DNA of 64,000 nt, taken from positions 1 to 64,000 of the forward strand of contig JBGTBY010000020.1 of the NCBI GenBank assembly GCA_041749075.1, in the 5' to 3' direction. This DNA is from CAMTWZ01 sp041749075. Its GTDB lineage: Bacteria > Bacteroidota > Rhodothermia > Balneolales > HLUCCA01. This document shows, in pieces, positions 44,039-54,400 of this stretch. Position numbers and translations under genes: made by a program. The notes under the pieces are model-generated. The model did not search any database, was not told where the DNA came from, and worked only from the letters and a program-made list of their open reading frames with translations. Every line of letters starts with the position of its first letter. Position 1 is the stretch's first letter.

Positions 44039-44395
44039 CGCCCTAGCGCTTACAGAACCCGTGGTCGGGGAGACCCGGAAAGCCGTGGTGATGACGGCGA
44101 AAAGTGGCTCATCGTGCCGGATGTCGGCGACTGCCACGATAGGGAGATAGGGAAGGGGCGCGAATTTCGGTGCGCCGTCGAGCATGGAGGCCTGACTGAG
44201 TCCGTGGCGCTGGATCGGCAATGGCCGACTCATGCTGCCTTTCTCGGAATACGTCGCCAATTCGGCTGTGGAAGGCGTGGATTTTTCCTCAGTCACCACC
44301 ACATCGCTGATGCCGGAGACATAGCGCGCGCCCAATCCGCTGATGACGATCAGAGATAGGACGATGTGTAACATAGAGTGACGGAAGAATGCCAT
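44033..44395 (-). CDS. Small secreted/membrane protein of unknown function
   Basis: 120 aa from the ATG at 44395. An N-terminal hydrophobic stretch MLHIVLSLIVISGLGARYV looks like a signal or anchor. The rest has no recognised domain. The reading frame lies between uvrA (divergent) and secD; an earlier in-frame start (44452) would overlap the uvrA region. The stop lies inside a heptad unit. A TATATTCT box lies 5 nt upstream. A real but unclassified gene is likely, less certain than its neighbours. Confidence 0.45.
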   Translation of the reverse strand: MAFFRHSMLHIVLSLIVISGLGARYVSGISDVVVTEEKSTPSTAELATYSEKGSMSRPLPIQRHGLSQASMLDGAPKFAPLPYLPIVAVADIRHDEPLFAVITTAFRVSPTTGSVSARAP

Positions 44396-44400
44396 GGGGC

Positions 44401-44408
44401 AGAATATA
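44401..44408 (-). promoter_or_regulatory. Promoter-like TATATTCT box upstream of the 44033-44395 gene
   Basis: On the minus strand TATATTCT ends 5 nt before the ATG at 44395, as in miaB, pgsA and fur. The box would give an almost leaderless transcript. Confidence 0.35.
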
Positions 44409-44470
44409 CGCAAAAGAGTGCACGGAAAAGCCGTAATTTGGATGTTGCTCAAACCTCATCCTTCCCGCTT

Positions 44471-47314
44471 TTGAATTCGAATATCATCGTCCGCGGCGCT
44501 CGCGAACACAACTTGAAGAACATCGACATCGACATCCCGCGCGAACAGCTCGTGGTGATCACCGGCTTGTCGGGCTCGGGCAAATCCAGCCTGGCGTTCG
44601 ATACGATCTACGCCGAAGGTCAGCGCCGCTTCATGGAATCGCTCTCCGCCTATGCCCGCCAATTCCTTGGCATGATGGAGCGCCCGAATGTGGATTTCAT
44701 CGACGGCTTGTCTCCAGTGATCTCGATCGATCAGAAGACGACGAACCGGAATCCGCGCTCCACTGTTGGCACAGTCACCGAGATTTATGATTTCATGCGC
44801 CTGCTATATGCTCGCGTCGCGGTTCCGCATTCCTACATCACCGGAAACCGGATGGAGAAGCAGACGCAGGACCAAGTGCTCGATGCCATCATGCGTCTGC
44901 CAGAAGGCACGAAAGCATACTGCATGGCGCCGGTGGTTCGCGGACGCAAAGGCCATTACCGCGAACTCTTCGACCAGACCCTGAAGCAAGGGTACATCCG
45001 GGTTCGCGTGAATGGCGAATTCATGGAATTGGAAAAGGGGATGCAAGTCGATCGGTACAAAACCCACAACATCGATGTGGTGATCGATCGGTTCGTGGTT
45101 TCGGAAAACAGCCGGACCCGCATCCGCCAAAGTGTCCAAACCGCGCTGGACATGGCCGATGGAACGCTGATGTTGCATGTTCCGGATGGGGTGGAAGGCC
45201 GCTTCGATCTGGTCTATTCTATGAAATTGTTTGATGCGGAAAGCGGACTCGCGTATGAGGAACCTGCGCCGAATCTGTTTTCCTTCAATTCGCCGTTCGG
45301 GGCTTGCAAACGCTGCGACGGATTGGGGTATTCGATTGATGTGAACCCGGATCTGGTCATTCCCAATCACGGACAAACCGTGCGTGAAGGCGCGGTCCGT
45401 TACCTGGGCAAATACCGCGATACCGTCACCTTCAAAGCCGTGGAAGCCTTGTTGGATGGATTCGATGCGACATTGGACACCCCTGTAAAAGACTTTTCTC
45501 CGGAATTGTTGGATGCGCTGATGCATGGTGCCGGCGACCGGAAGTTCAATGTGAATTACACGTTCAAAGGCCGCACCGTCACCTATCGTCAGACCTGGAC
45601 CGGATTGGTGAAGCAGCTCCGCACCCAATTATTGGAGAGCAAATCAGCGGCGCAGCGGGAAAAGGCGGAGATGTTCATGAGTCAACAATTGTGCCCCGAA
45701 TGCGGTGGCGGCCGACTCAATAAGGAAGCGCTCAGCTATAAACTCGATACCTATGCGATCCATGAGTTGGTTCGTCAGGACATCCATCAACTGCGCGAAT
45801 CCCTCCTCAAACTGAACCTTACCGAGCGGCAGCATCTCATCGGCGGACAAATCTTGAAAGAAATCCGTGACCGACTCGATTTTCTGATCAATGTGGGTTT
45901 GCATTACCTCACACTCGACCGCGAAGCGCAAACCCTGAGTGGTGGCGAAGCGCAACGAATCCGCCTGGCTACGCAGATCGGAACCCAGTTGGTCGGTGTG
46001 CTCTATATTTTGGATGAACCCAGCATCGGGCTGCATCAGCGCGACAATATGAAGCTGATCAACTCGCTGCAAAGCCTGCGCGATTTGGGTAACAGCGTTC
46101 TGGTGGTGGAGCATGACCGCGAAACCATCGAAAACGCCGATTGGGTGGTGGATATGGGTCCGGGAGCGGGGGTGAATGGTGGACATATTGTTTCGTCCGG
46201 CATCCCTGCCGATCTGAATCCGGAATCCACAACCGCCGCGTATTTGCGCTATGAGCGACAGGTTCCGATGCCGACGATCCGAAACCTGGGTGATGGACGG
46301 AAATTGAGCCTCAAAGGCGCCCGAGGACATAATCTGAAGCGGGTCGATCTTGAACTCCCGCTCGGCACCTTCATTTGTGTGACCGGCGTGAGCGGAAGTG
46401 GAAAAAGCTCTCTCATCAATCATACGCTCGTTCCGTTGCTGAACCAGCATGTGTATGGATCGAAGAACATGCCGCTTCCATATGATTCCATCGAAGGCTT
46501 GGAGCATTTGGATAAGGTGATTTCGGTGGATCAGAGTCCGATCGGGCGCACGCCACGCTCCAATCCGGGCACCTATACCAAAGTGTTTGACAACATCCGG
46601 AATCTGTTCGCCGAGCTTCCTGAAGCGAAAATTCGGGGTTACGACCAAGGACGATTCAGCTTCAATGTGAAGGGAGGTCGTTGCGAGACCTGCGGCGGCG
46701 ACGGCTTGCGGAAAATCGAAATGAACTTCCTGCCGGATGTGTATGTGACGTGCGAAACCTGCAACGGGAAACGCTACAACCGCGAAACACTCGAAATCTT
46801 CTATAAAGGAAAGTCCATTTCCGATGTGCTGAACATGCCTGTGAAAGAAGCGATGGAGTTTTTCACGGCGGTTCCGCGCATCAAGCGGGTTCTTGAAACC
46901 TTGGATTCGGTCGGATTGGGGTACATCACCATTGGTCAATCAAGCGTCACATTGAGCGGTGGCGAAGCGCAACGGATCAAACTGGCCAAGGAATTGTCCA
47001 AAATCGGAACCGGCGATACGATTTACATCATGGATGAACCCACAACGGGATTGCATTTTCAGGATGTGGACATGTTGGTGAGGGTGATCCGACGCTTGGT
47101 CGATAAAGGCAACACCGTGGTCGTGATCGAGCACAATCTGGATCTCATCAAGGCCAGTGATTGGGTGATCGACATGGGTCCGGAAGGTGGCGCCGGTGGC
47201 GGAACCATCGTTGCGGCTGGAACCCCGGAAATGATATCCGAGTTGGGAAATTCGCACACTGGACACTATCTTCGGCAAGAATTAGAACGCAGCACACCCG
47301 TCAGTTTACGTTAG
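44471..47314 (+). CDS. uvrA: Excinuclease ABC subunit A
   Basis: About 947 aa if translation begins at the TTG at 44471 (MNSNIIVRGAREHNLKN); a GTG at 44378 would extend it by 31 residues into the divergent gene and is rejected, and a TTG at 44438 is also possible. Two ABC ATPase halves: GLSGSGKSSLAFDTIYAEGQ (first Walker A), the zinc-finger CKRCDGLGYS, second Walker A GVSGSGKSSLI, and signature LSGGEAQRIRLA. UvrA binds damaged DNA in nucleotide excision repair. The DAHP synthase gene begins 2 nt after its stop. Confidence 0.95.
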   Translation: MNSNIIVRGAREHNLKNIDIDIPREQLVVITGLSGSGKSSLAFDTIYAEGQRRFMESLSAYARQFLGMMERPNVDFIDGLSPVISIDQKTTNRNPRSTVGTVTEIYDFMRLLYARVAVPHSYITGNRMEKQTQDQVLDAIMRLPEGTKAYCMAPVVRGRKGHYRELFDQTLKQGYIRVRVNGEFMELEKGMQVDRYKTHNIDVVIDRFVVSENSRTRIRQSVQTALDMADGTLMLHVPDGVEGRFDLVYSMKLFDAESGLAYEEPAPNLFSFNSPFGACKRCDGLGYSIDVNPDLVIPNHGQTVREGAVRYLGKYRDTVTFKAVEALLDGFDATLDTPVKDFSPELLDALMHGAGDRKFNVNYTFKGRTVTYRQTWTGLVKQLRTQLLESKSAAQREKAEMFMSQQLCPECGGGRLNKEALSYKLDTYAIHELVRQDIHQLRESLLKLNLTERQHLIGGQILKEIRDRLDFLINVGLHYLTLDREAQTLSGGEAQRIRLATQIGTQLVGVLYILDEPSIGLHQRDNMKLINSLQSLRDLGNSVLVVEHDRETIENADWVVDMGPGAGVNGGHIVSSGIPADLNPESTTAAYLRYERQVPMPTIRNLGDGRKLSLKGARGHNLKRVDLELPLGTFICVTGVSGSGKSSLINHTLVPLLNQHVYGSKNMPLPYDSIEGLEHLDKVISVDQSPIGRTPRSNPGTYTKVFDNIRNLFAELPEAKIRGYDQGRFSFNVKGGRCETCGGDGLRKIEMNFLPDVYVTCETCNGKRYNRETLEIFYKGKSISDVLNMPVKEAMEFFTAVPRIKRVLETLDSVGLGYITIGQSSVTLSGGEAQRIKLAKELSKIGTGDTIYIMDEPTTGLHFQDVDMLVRVIRRLVDKGNTVVVIEHNLDLIKASDWVIDMGPEGGAGGGTIVAAGTPEMISELGNSHTGHYLRQELERSTPVSLR

Positions 47315-47316
47315 GG

Positions 47317-48690
47317 ATGAATCCAGTACAGAAAATCGCGACCGATTGGCACCCGGAGTCATGGAGGGAATTCCCTGTATGGCAGATGCCGGAATACGCC
47401 GATCAGGCACTCCTCGAATCCACTTACAAGACCATGCAATCGTTGCCTCCGTTGGTGACGTCGTGGGAGGTGGAATCGCTACGCTCCAAACTCGCGCTCG
47501 CCGCCCAAGGGAAAGCCTTCGTGTTGCAAGGGGGCGATTGCGCGGAGACCTTCGACACCTGCACTAGCGACAACATCGTGAAGCTGTTGAAGGTGCTCCT
47601 GCAGATGAGCTTCATTCTCATCCACGAAATGAACATCCCGGTCGTGCGAATCGGTCGCTTGGCCGGACAGTATGCCAAACCCCGTTCCAGCAACATGGAA
47701 ATGGTGGGTGATCTCGAATTGCCATCCTATCGCGGAGATTTGTTCAATGGATATGGTGCGGATGCGGCCGTGCGTCAGCCTGATCCATCACGACTTTTGG
47801 AAGCCTATCATAAATCCGGCCTGACCTTGAATTTTATCCGCGCGCTCACCGAAGAGGGAGGAGGATTCGCGGACATGAGGCATCCCGAATATTGGGAACT
47901 CGATTTCATGAAGCAGAACCGCTTCTATAGCGAGTATGAGCGGATGGTGAACTCCATCCAGCATTCCATGCAATTCGTGGAAAGCGTACTGTCGGGAAAT
48001 GTGTCGACATTGCAGAAAGTGGAGTTTTTCACATCGCATGAGGCTTTGAATTTGTTTTATGATTCGGCGCAGACACGTCGGGTGCCGCACAAATCCGGTT
48101 TCTACAATCTGAGCACGCATATGCCATGGATCGGAAACCGGACTCGTCAGCCGAATGGAGCGCATATTGAATATTTCAGAGGAATTCGGAACCCAGTGGG
48201 GATCAAAGTGGGTCCCCCATACAAGACGGATGAAATTCTGCATCTGATTGAGCATTTGAATCCGAATCAAGAAGAAGGGAAAATCACCCTAATCACCCGA
48301 TTTGGAAAAAAACATGTGCACGACCAGCTTCCTGGCTTGATCCGCGCGGTAAACCGTGCCGGATTGCAAGTGACGTGGAGCTGCGATCCGATGCACGGAA
48401 ACACGTTTTCGACCAAGGATGGCATCAAAACGAGAGATTTTGATGATATTCTGGAAGATGTGAAGCGCACCTTCGAAGTTCATCGATCCGAGCACACCAT
48501 TTTGGGCGGCATCCACCTGGAATTGACCGGAAACAATGTGACCGAGTGCGTTGGCGGAGCGCAGGGGCTTGGTGAAGATGGCTTGGGCCAAAATTATCAA
48601 ACCTATTGTGATCCAAGATTAAATTACGCTCAGGCACTGGAAATGGCGTTTTTGGTATCACGCGAGTGGTCCCAAATGCGCAAAATCTGA
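47317..48690 (+). CDS. Class II (plant-type) DAHP synthase
   Basis: 457 aa from the ATG at 47317; a longer frame to 47161 lies within uvrA and is rejected. Conserved segments: FVLQGGDCAETFDTC, KPRSSNMEMVGDLELPSYRGD, RFYSEYERMVNSIQHSM, WSCDPMHGNTFSTKDGIKTR, GIHLELTGNNVTECVGGA. It condenses phosphoenolpyruvate and erythrose-4-phosphate, the first step of the shikimate pathway. Starts 2 nt after uvrA. A terminator-like hairpin follows before the next gene. Confidence 0.94.
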   Translation: MNPVQKIATDWHPESWREFPVWQMPEYADQALLESTYKTMQSLPPLVTSWEVESLRSKLALAAQGKAFVLQGGDCAETFDTCTSDNIVKLLKVLLQMSFILIHEMNIPVVRIGRLAGQYAKPRSSNMEMVGDLELPSYRGDLFNGYGADAAVRQPDPSRLLEAYHKSGLTLNFIRALTEEGGGFADMRHPEYWELDFMKQNRFYSEYERMVNSIQHSMQFVESVLSGNVSTLQKVEFFTSHEALNLFYDSAQTRRVPHKSGFYNLSTHMPWIGNRTRQPNGAHIEYFRGIRNPVGIKVGPPYKTDEILHLIEHLNPNQEEGKITLITRFGKKHVHDQLPGLIRAVNRAGLQVTWSCDPMHGNTFSTKDGIKTRDFDDILEDVKRTFEVHRSEHTILGGIHLELTGNNVTECVGGAQGLGEDGLGQNYQTYCDPRLNYAQALEMAFLVSREWSQMRKI

Positions 48691-48814
48691 GCAGTCGGAA
48701 ATATTTTACAAACGGTTCCGCAATTCGGAAACTCGTTGCAGCGTTAATCTGTTGATGTATAGAGATCAAGTATTTTGCTGGGAACAGTCAGATACTTGCA
48801 GATTAATAGGTGCA

Positions 48815-48851
48815 ACGAGGGGTTCCGGTGAAACGGTTCCCCTCGTGTTTT
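48815..48851 (+). terminator. Hairpin with U tract between DAHP synthase and the ArsC-like gene
   Basis: Eight G/C-rich pairs (ACGAGGGG with CCCCTCGT), an internal TT/TT mismatch and a further CCG/CGG step close a loop; GTTTTAT follows. It lies 125 nt past the DAHP synthase stop and 15 nt before the ATG at 48866, so it may be the terminator of the upstream gene or a 5' attenuator of the phosphatase gene. Confidence 0.6.
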
Positions 48852-48865
48852 ATAGGGAAGAGGTT

Positions 48866-49483
48866 ATGAAGCGTCAGTTGTACCCGAAATTATATGCATC
48901 CATCCTGGACTTGCTCGACGAATCCTCGTCGATACCGCAAGAACGCAAGGATATTCTGAAATCGCTCACGTCGTATTTGACGTCGACCACATCACCGAAA
49001 TTGACGTTCGTGTGCACGCACAACTCCCGTCGAAGTCATTTGGCTCAGGCTTGGGCTTGGGCGGCGGCCTTATATTTCCAGAAGCCTGAGATATCCGTGT
49101 TTTCAGGTGGTACCGAAGCGACGGCTTTGTTTCCACAAGCAGGTTCCGCATTGAAGGAAGCCGGTTTTGAAATTCAAGTCGGTCCGGAACTCCGCAATCC
49201 GAAACATATGCTTCGCACAGGTGGCCAACTTCCTCAAATCGTTCTCTTTTCGAAGAAGTTTGATGATGCCGCCAATCCATCCAGTGATTTTTGCGTGATT
49301 ACGGTGTGTTCGGAAGCGGAAAAAGAATGTCCGTTCGTGCCGGGAGCCACGCATCGGGTCCACATCCCCTATGAAGATCCGAAGGCGTTCGACGATTCAC
49401 CCAAGAAAGCGAGCGCCTATCTGGAGCGCAGCCGTCAAATCGGCCGTGAAATGCTTTGGGCTTTCGCCCAAGCATACGGCTAA
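48866..49483 (+). CDS. ArsC/low-molecular-weight phosphatase-like protein
   Basis: 205 aa from the ATG at 48866, with a GGGAAGAGG ribosome site. The phosphate loop C50-THNSR-R56 (FVCTHNSRRSHLAQAW) is the C-x5-R motif of LMW phosphatases and thioredoxin-type arsenate reductases. The end YEDPKAFDDSPKKASAYLER is shared with Bacteroidota protein-tyrosine-phosphatases found beside ArsR. The converging arsR gene overlaps by 4 nt. It may be an arsenate reductase; phosphatase activity is the alternative. Confidence 0.85.
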   Translation: MKRQLYPKLYASILDLLDESSSIPQERKDILKSLTSYLTSTTSPKLTFVCTHNSRRSHLAQAWAWAAALYFQKPEISVFSGGTEATALFPQAGSALKEAGFEIQVGPELRNPKHMLRTGGQLPQIVLFSKKFDDAANPSSDFCVITVCSEAEKECPFVPGATHRVHIPYEDPKAFDDSPKKASAYLERSRQIGREMLWAFAQAYG

Positions 49484-49875
49484 TTGCCGCAGCATGCGCG
49501 GATGACGAGGTCGATTTCCGCTGGTGATGCGCTTTGCAGCGACACAACCTCGTTCCCATCCAAGCCTTCCAACAATCGCTCGATATCCATCGCACCTTGG
49601 TCCGACGCCATCAATCGTGTTCGAAGATGAGCCGTGATGGGATCTTCCTCCAATGTTTTTCCCAAGCTGTAATGCACCCACTGGTCGCGGCGGTGCGTGC
49701 GAACCATGTCGCGTTTTCTCAAATAGGCTAGATGGCGTGAGATTTTGGCTTGAGGCTCCTTCAAGGCCAACTCCAGGTCGCAGACGCACAGGTTGGGTGC
49801 ATGGAACAGGAGATTGAGGATTCGAAGGCGAAGCGGATCCGCCAAAGCGGTGAAAAGCGGCATGTGCTGATTCAT
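49480..49875 (-). CDS. arsR: ArsR-family metalloregulator
   Basis: 131 aa. The winged helix begins FTALADPLRLRILNLLFHAP and the metalloid-binding CVC motif is C30-V-C32 (NLCVCDLE). The CxC in helix 3 is the As(III)/Sb(III) sensing site of ArsR. Convergent with the ArsC-like gene, overlapping by 4 nt. No arsenite pump (ArsB/Acr3) is visible nearby, so the detoxification set is incomplete in this window. Confidence 0.88.
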   Translation of the reverse strand: MNQHMPLFTALADPLRLRILNLLFHAPNLCVCDLELALKEPQAKISRHLAYLRKRDMVRTHRRDQWVHYSLGKTLEEDPITAHLRTRLMASDQGAMDIERLLEGLDGNEVVSLQSASPAEIDLVIRACCGN

Positions 49876-49990
49876 GCATCAATATATGTGAATCCGAATA
49901 TGAAAAGCGAGGGATATTTTACACACTAAACCCGCTTTTAATGGCGTTAAACCGGCGTCAACCCAAACCCTTCTCAATTTGTAACATCGT

Positions 49991-51433
49991 ATGATGCAAA
50001 CCACATATGCCCGGTATGGGGCTGTCGCCATAGCATTTACCATCCTGTTCACACTCACCTATTTGGATGGGAAAACACCTACTGAATTCGCTTTTTTTGA
50101 AGCGAACGTCGAAAATCCACCCGCAGATCGACCCATCACCACGCTAAGAGATTTCTCCAACGCCATGGTGGATATCGCTAAGAAAGCGAATCCGACAGTG
50201 GTTACTGTGTTTACTGAGCGCACCGTCCGAGTGCAGCAACGCGATCCGTTCGCGGATTTCTTTGGTCCCGGTTTCTTCGGGCCCTCCCAACCGCGTGAGC
50301 GGGAATTTCAGCAATCAGGTCAGGGTTCGGGTGTGATCGTATCCACAGACGGATACATCGTCACGAACAATCATGTGATTCAGAATGCCGATTCCATCCG
50401 CATCCGCACCAATGAAAACAAGGTGATTTCCGCGACATTGGTTGGAGCCGATCCGAACACGGATATTGCGATTCTGAAAGTGGGTGGAACCTTTTCGGCG
50501 ATGTCGTTGGGTGATTCCGATAAGCTGAATGTCGGTGAATGGATCTTGGCGATCGGATCTCCGATGTCGGAAAATCTGGCCAATACGGTGACCATGGGTA
50601 TTGTGAGCGCGAAAGGTCGTTCGAATGTAGGCTTGGTGGAGATGGAAGATTTCATCCAAACCGACGCGGCGATCAATCCCGGAAATTCAGGCGGAGCCCT
50701 GCTTAATTTGGACGGTGAATTGGTCGGCATCAATACCGCGATCGCCTCGAGATCTGGCGGGTTTCAGGGCATCGGCTTCGCCATTCCCATCAACATGGTG
50801 CGCAATATCATGACGTCGATCATCGAGACCGGCAAAGTGGTGCGCCCTTGGGTTGGCATCTATCCGCAAGATATCGACGCAACCATGGCGCGGGCCTTGA
50901 ATCTGAGCACGACCGATGGCATTCTGGTGGCACAAGTGGTGGATGAGGGACCGGCCAAGAAAGCTGGCATCCAAGAAGGCGATGTGATTCTGGATGTGGA
51001 TGGGCGCAAGGTGACCAATGCGAGCGGATTCCGGGCGTATGTGGCATCCCAAACACCAGGAACTCGAATCAAACTCACGTTCAATCGCGATGGAAAGCGT
51101 CAGGAACTCACGATCACATTGGCCGAATTGCCGGCGGATGGATCCATCGCGGCGACGGAAGGTGCATTGTGGGACAGACTCGGATTCACCCTGGAAGCGG
51201 TTGATCCGAATCGTAACCTGAGAGGAGTGACTATTGCCGCCATCAAACCGCAAAGCAAAGCCTTCGAAGCGGGCTTGCGTGAAAAGGATGTGATCATCGG
51301 CATCCAGCGTCGGGCGGTACGGTCGGTGGAGGAAGCCACAACCTTGTTGGAATCCGCAAAAAGAGGCGATGTGGTGCTGGTTCAGGTGGTTCGTGGGCGT
51401 CAATCCTTCTTCTTCGCGTTTGAGATGGGCTAA
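49991..51433 (+). CDS. HtrA/DegP-type serine protease
   Basis: 480 aa. An N-terminal signal anchor (about 8-25) leads to a trypsin-like domain with the triad H128 (TNNHVI), D158 (NTDIAIL) and S233 (GNSGGA). Two PDZ domains follow (GILVAQVVDEGPAKKAGIQE; GVTIAAIKPQSKAFEAGL). The two-PDZ design is that of DegP/DegQ. It degrades or refolds misfolded proteins in the periplasm. Stands alone; the 115-nt gap upstream shows a weak GG-N10-GC pattern at 49938-49953, not convincing as a sigma-54 site. Confidence 0.93.
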   Translation: MMQTTYARYGAVAIAFTILFTLTYLDGKTPTEFAFFEANVENPPADRPITTLRDFSNAMVDIAKKANPTVVTVFTERTVRVQQRDPFADFFGPGFFGPSQPREREFQQSGQGSGVIVSTDGYIVTNNHVIQNADSIRIRTNENKVISATLVGADPNTDIAILKVGGTFSAMSLGDSDKLNVGEWILAIGSPMSENLANTVTMGIVSAKGRSNVGLVEMEDFIQTDAAINPGNSGGALLNLDGELVGINTAIASRSGGFQGIGFAIPINMVRNIMTSIIETGKVVRPWVGIYPQDIDATMARALNLSTTDGILVAQVVDEGPAKKAGIQEGDVILDVDGRKVTNASGFRAYVASQTPGTRIKLTFNRDGKRQELTITLAELPADGSIAATEGALWDRLGFTLEAVDPNRNLRGVTIAAIKPQSKAFEAGLREKDVIIGIQRRAVRSVEEATTLLESAKRGDVVLVQVVRGRQSFFFAFEMG

Positions 51434-51490
51434 GCAGTTAGCGTTATATTCCGGGGTGAATCCACTCCGGAATACCTTAGTCGGGCACGC

Positions 51491-54400
51491 ATGATCCTGT
51501 TCCTGCTGCTCATCCAGTTGAGCCAACCCTTTCATTGGCACAATGAGGACTCATTGATTGTGACACAATGGACCATTCGGGATGGTCTGCCAGTAAATTC
51601 CACGAATCGCATCATACAAGATTCTGACGGATTTATTTGGATTTCCACATATGATGGGATGGTGCGTTTCGACGGAATCGCGTTTGAGACGCTAAATACC
51701 AGCAACACTCCATCCATTTTAAACAATCGCATTGCGTATTTCCACAAAACGCCGGATCAGACGATTTGGGTGGCGCTTGAGAATCTGGGCATGTTGAGGT
51801 ATCGAAACCAAGAGTTTCGATTGTTCGATGATCGCGACGGCCTCACACTGGAACGGATATCCCAAATAAAGACGGATCCGGATGGCCATCCGTTGGTCGG
51901 TGCGAACGATGGGTTGTATCGGTTCGACCCGGTTCAAGAGAGATTCAACCGTATCGATTTGGTCGCAGATGGCACAAACTATCATGTGTACGACATGCTG
52001 ACGGATGATGGGATTATCTGGATTGCGACCTATGATGGGTTTTATGCGTACCGCGATACCATTCCGACAAGGTTTTCATCCGGACTGTTCGTTGGTCTGG
52101 TTGAAGATAAAAACGGCGTGATCTGGGTCGGTGGATTTTCGGGTCTGTATCGGATAGATCGAGGGATGGAACCGAAGAAGGTGAATTCGGATGCGATTCG
52201 AAGTATGTATTCGATTGGGGATCGCATTTTGTACACATCCGACAAAGGACTGAATGTTGTGGATGGGGGACAACGACGCTCGGTTCAGGGTGTCGGAATC
52301 GACAAGGGGGCCGATCTGATGTTCACATTTGTGGATTCTTACGGTTTGAATTGGTTCATCACGGTAGACGGTATCGTATTTGTATTGGAAGGAATGCAAG
52401 CGAAACGAGCGGTGTCTTTGGATCGAATCACAAAAGCGTCAGCCTTGTCTATTTATGAAGATTCGGAACGGAACTTGTGGTTCGCCAGCCGCAGAGGAGG
52501 ATTGTTTCGAGTGAAACGGAATCCAATGCAACATATCGGCGTTCCTGAAGGATTGGTTGGTGACAACATCCTTGGTTTGTTTTTCGACAACCGAAATCGG
52601 TTGTTCGTCGGTGTAAGAGATGCGGGATTCAGTGTGGTGGATGACTATCGAATCCGAAATTATCCTCAGAAAGCGCTCAATGAAAATGCAATTATCCAAA
52701 CATTCGGACAGGATACGGACGGGCGTATTTGGATCGGGACCTATCAAAACGGGTTGATTTCATTCGGCAACGATGGTCTGGATTTGAAGCAAGTCCAAAT
52801 CGGTAAAACATTGATGACGAATGATGTCAGAGCCATCCATACCGCAAAAAATGGGGTAGTTTGGTTGGCGACATCCGGAGGACTGGTCCAATTCAATCCG
52901 GATACCCAAGAATACAACATACTGGATCGAAGCACCGGATTGCCGAGCCAATTGCTACGCAACATCATTGAAGATGAGAAGGGGCGGTTATGGATCGCTA
53001 CGGGAGACAATGGCGCGTTTCGGTATGATCCTGCAACGAACGATATCCTGATTTTGAATTCAAGCAATGGGATGCCGTCGAATCTCATTCGTAGCATATT
53101 GATCGATCCGGATGATCCGTCCGTGATCTGGTTCGGATCCGAGACCAGCGGACTCATCCGGTATTCGAATGGCGAGTTCAATTTCGCATCCACCGATGCG
53201 GGATTGCCAGATCATATCGTTCACAGTATCCAAATAGGACCGTTTGGCTGGATTTGGATCTCGACAAACAAAGGGATCGTTCGAATTTTGAAATCCGATC
53301 TGAATGAATATCTGGATGGGGAATCAGCCGGTTTCCATATGGTGGTACATGATATGGATGCCGGAATGCGCAATTCAGAAGCGAATGGTGGATTTGGCAG
53401 TGGAAGTTTGATATCTCCTGACGGAGAATCCATCCTCGTATCTACTCAAAGTGGGGTCGCGATTTTGCCGATCATGGAATACGACCGTACGGATCCAGCA
53501 CCGCCGGTGTATATCCGCAGTGGAAATCGGTACACGCAGCAAGGCGAAATCGTGCTCGTTGATGGAGAGGATGATATCCGGATCGAGTTCACGGCCTTGC
53601 GATATGCGTCTCCGGGCAGGGTTCGACTTCAATATCGATTGATCGGGTTGGATGATGAATGGAAGCAAGTGTTTTCCGATCGATCGGTTCATTATCAGAA
53701 CCTCGAACCGGGCGAGTATGTGTTTGAGGTCATCAGTTGGAATGAGGCAGGGACGATCGCTTCTGAGCCGGCACGCATGCGCATCTCGGTTCAGGAGGTG
53801 TACCATCAGACATTGTGGTTTCGACTTCTAATCTTACTTAGCCTCATTGCGATCATCTGGTTGGTCACGACCATACGACTTCGCAATTTGAAAACCATTC
53901 AACAGCGATTGGAAACCTTGGTGGATCAGAAAACCAAGGAGCTTCGAAATGAGAAATCCGAAGTGGAGAAACAGAAGCAGATGATCGAAGAGCAGAAAGC
54001 CCATCTGCAAGAATTGAACGACACGAAAGACCGCTTTTTTGCCATCATTGGGCATGATTTGCGTGGACCGTTTCAAACTCTGCTTGGGCTCTCCCAACTC
54101 ATGATCGAAGAATATGATGAAATGGATGATGTCGAAATCCGGCAAAATCTGAAGCATTTGCGCGCCTCATCCGAGAATCTGCATCGACTGGTCGAGAATC
54201 TGTTGGAGTGGTCGAGTCTGCAAAAAGGCAAAGATCGAATTCTGATGGAGCCGATTGATTTGGACGATATCGCCAAATCGACGGTCCGATTGTTTGGCCC
54301 AATCGCGTCCACAAAAGCCATTCATTTCGAAGCCATTGTACCAAACGATATGGTCGTGATGGCCGATCGAAACATCGTGGAGACCGTGATCCGGAACTTG

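Noticed and set aside
44378..44470. N-terminal extension of UvrA from GTG 44378
   Set aside because: The added residues are unlike UvrA N-termini and would overlap the divergent gene start at 44395.
45644..46939. 431-codon open frame antisense to uvrA
   Set aside because: It lies wholly opposite a well-supported uvrA with intact motifs. Its product has no motifs and is His/Gln-rich as expected of a complement frame.
49938..49953. Sigma-54 promoter before the htrA gene
   Set aside because: GG-N10-GC spacing is present but the flanking bases do not match TGGCAC or TTGC well.
50687..51541. 284-codon antisense frame opposite the htrA gene
   Set aside because: It overlaps a complete protease gene and the start of the kinase; no motif.
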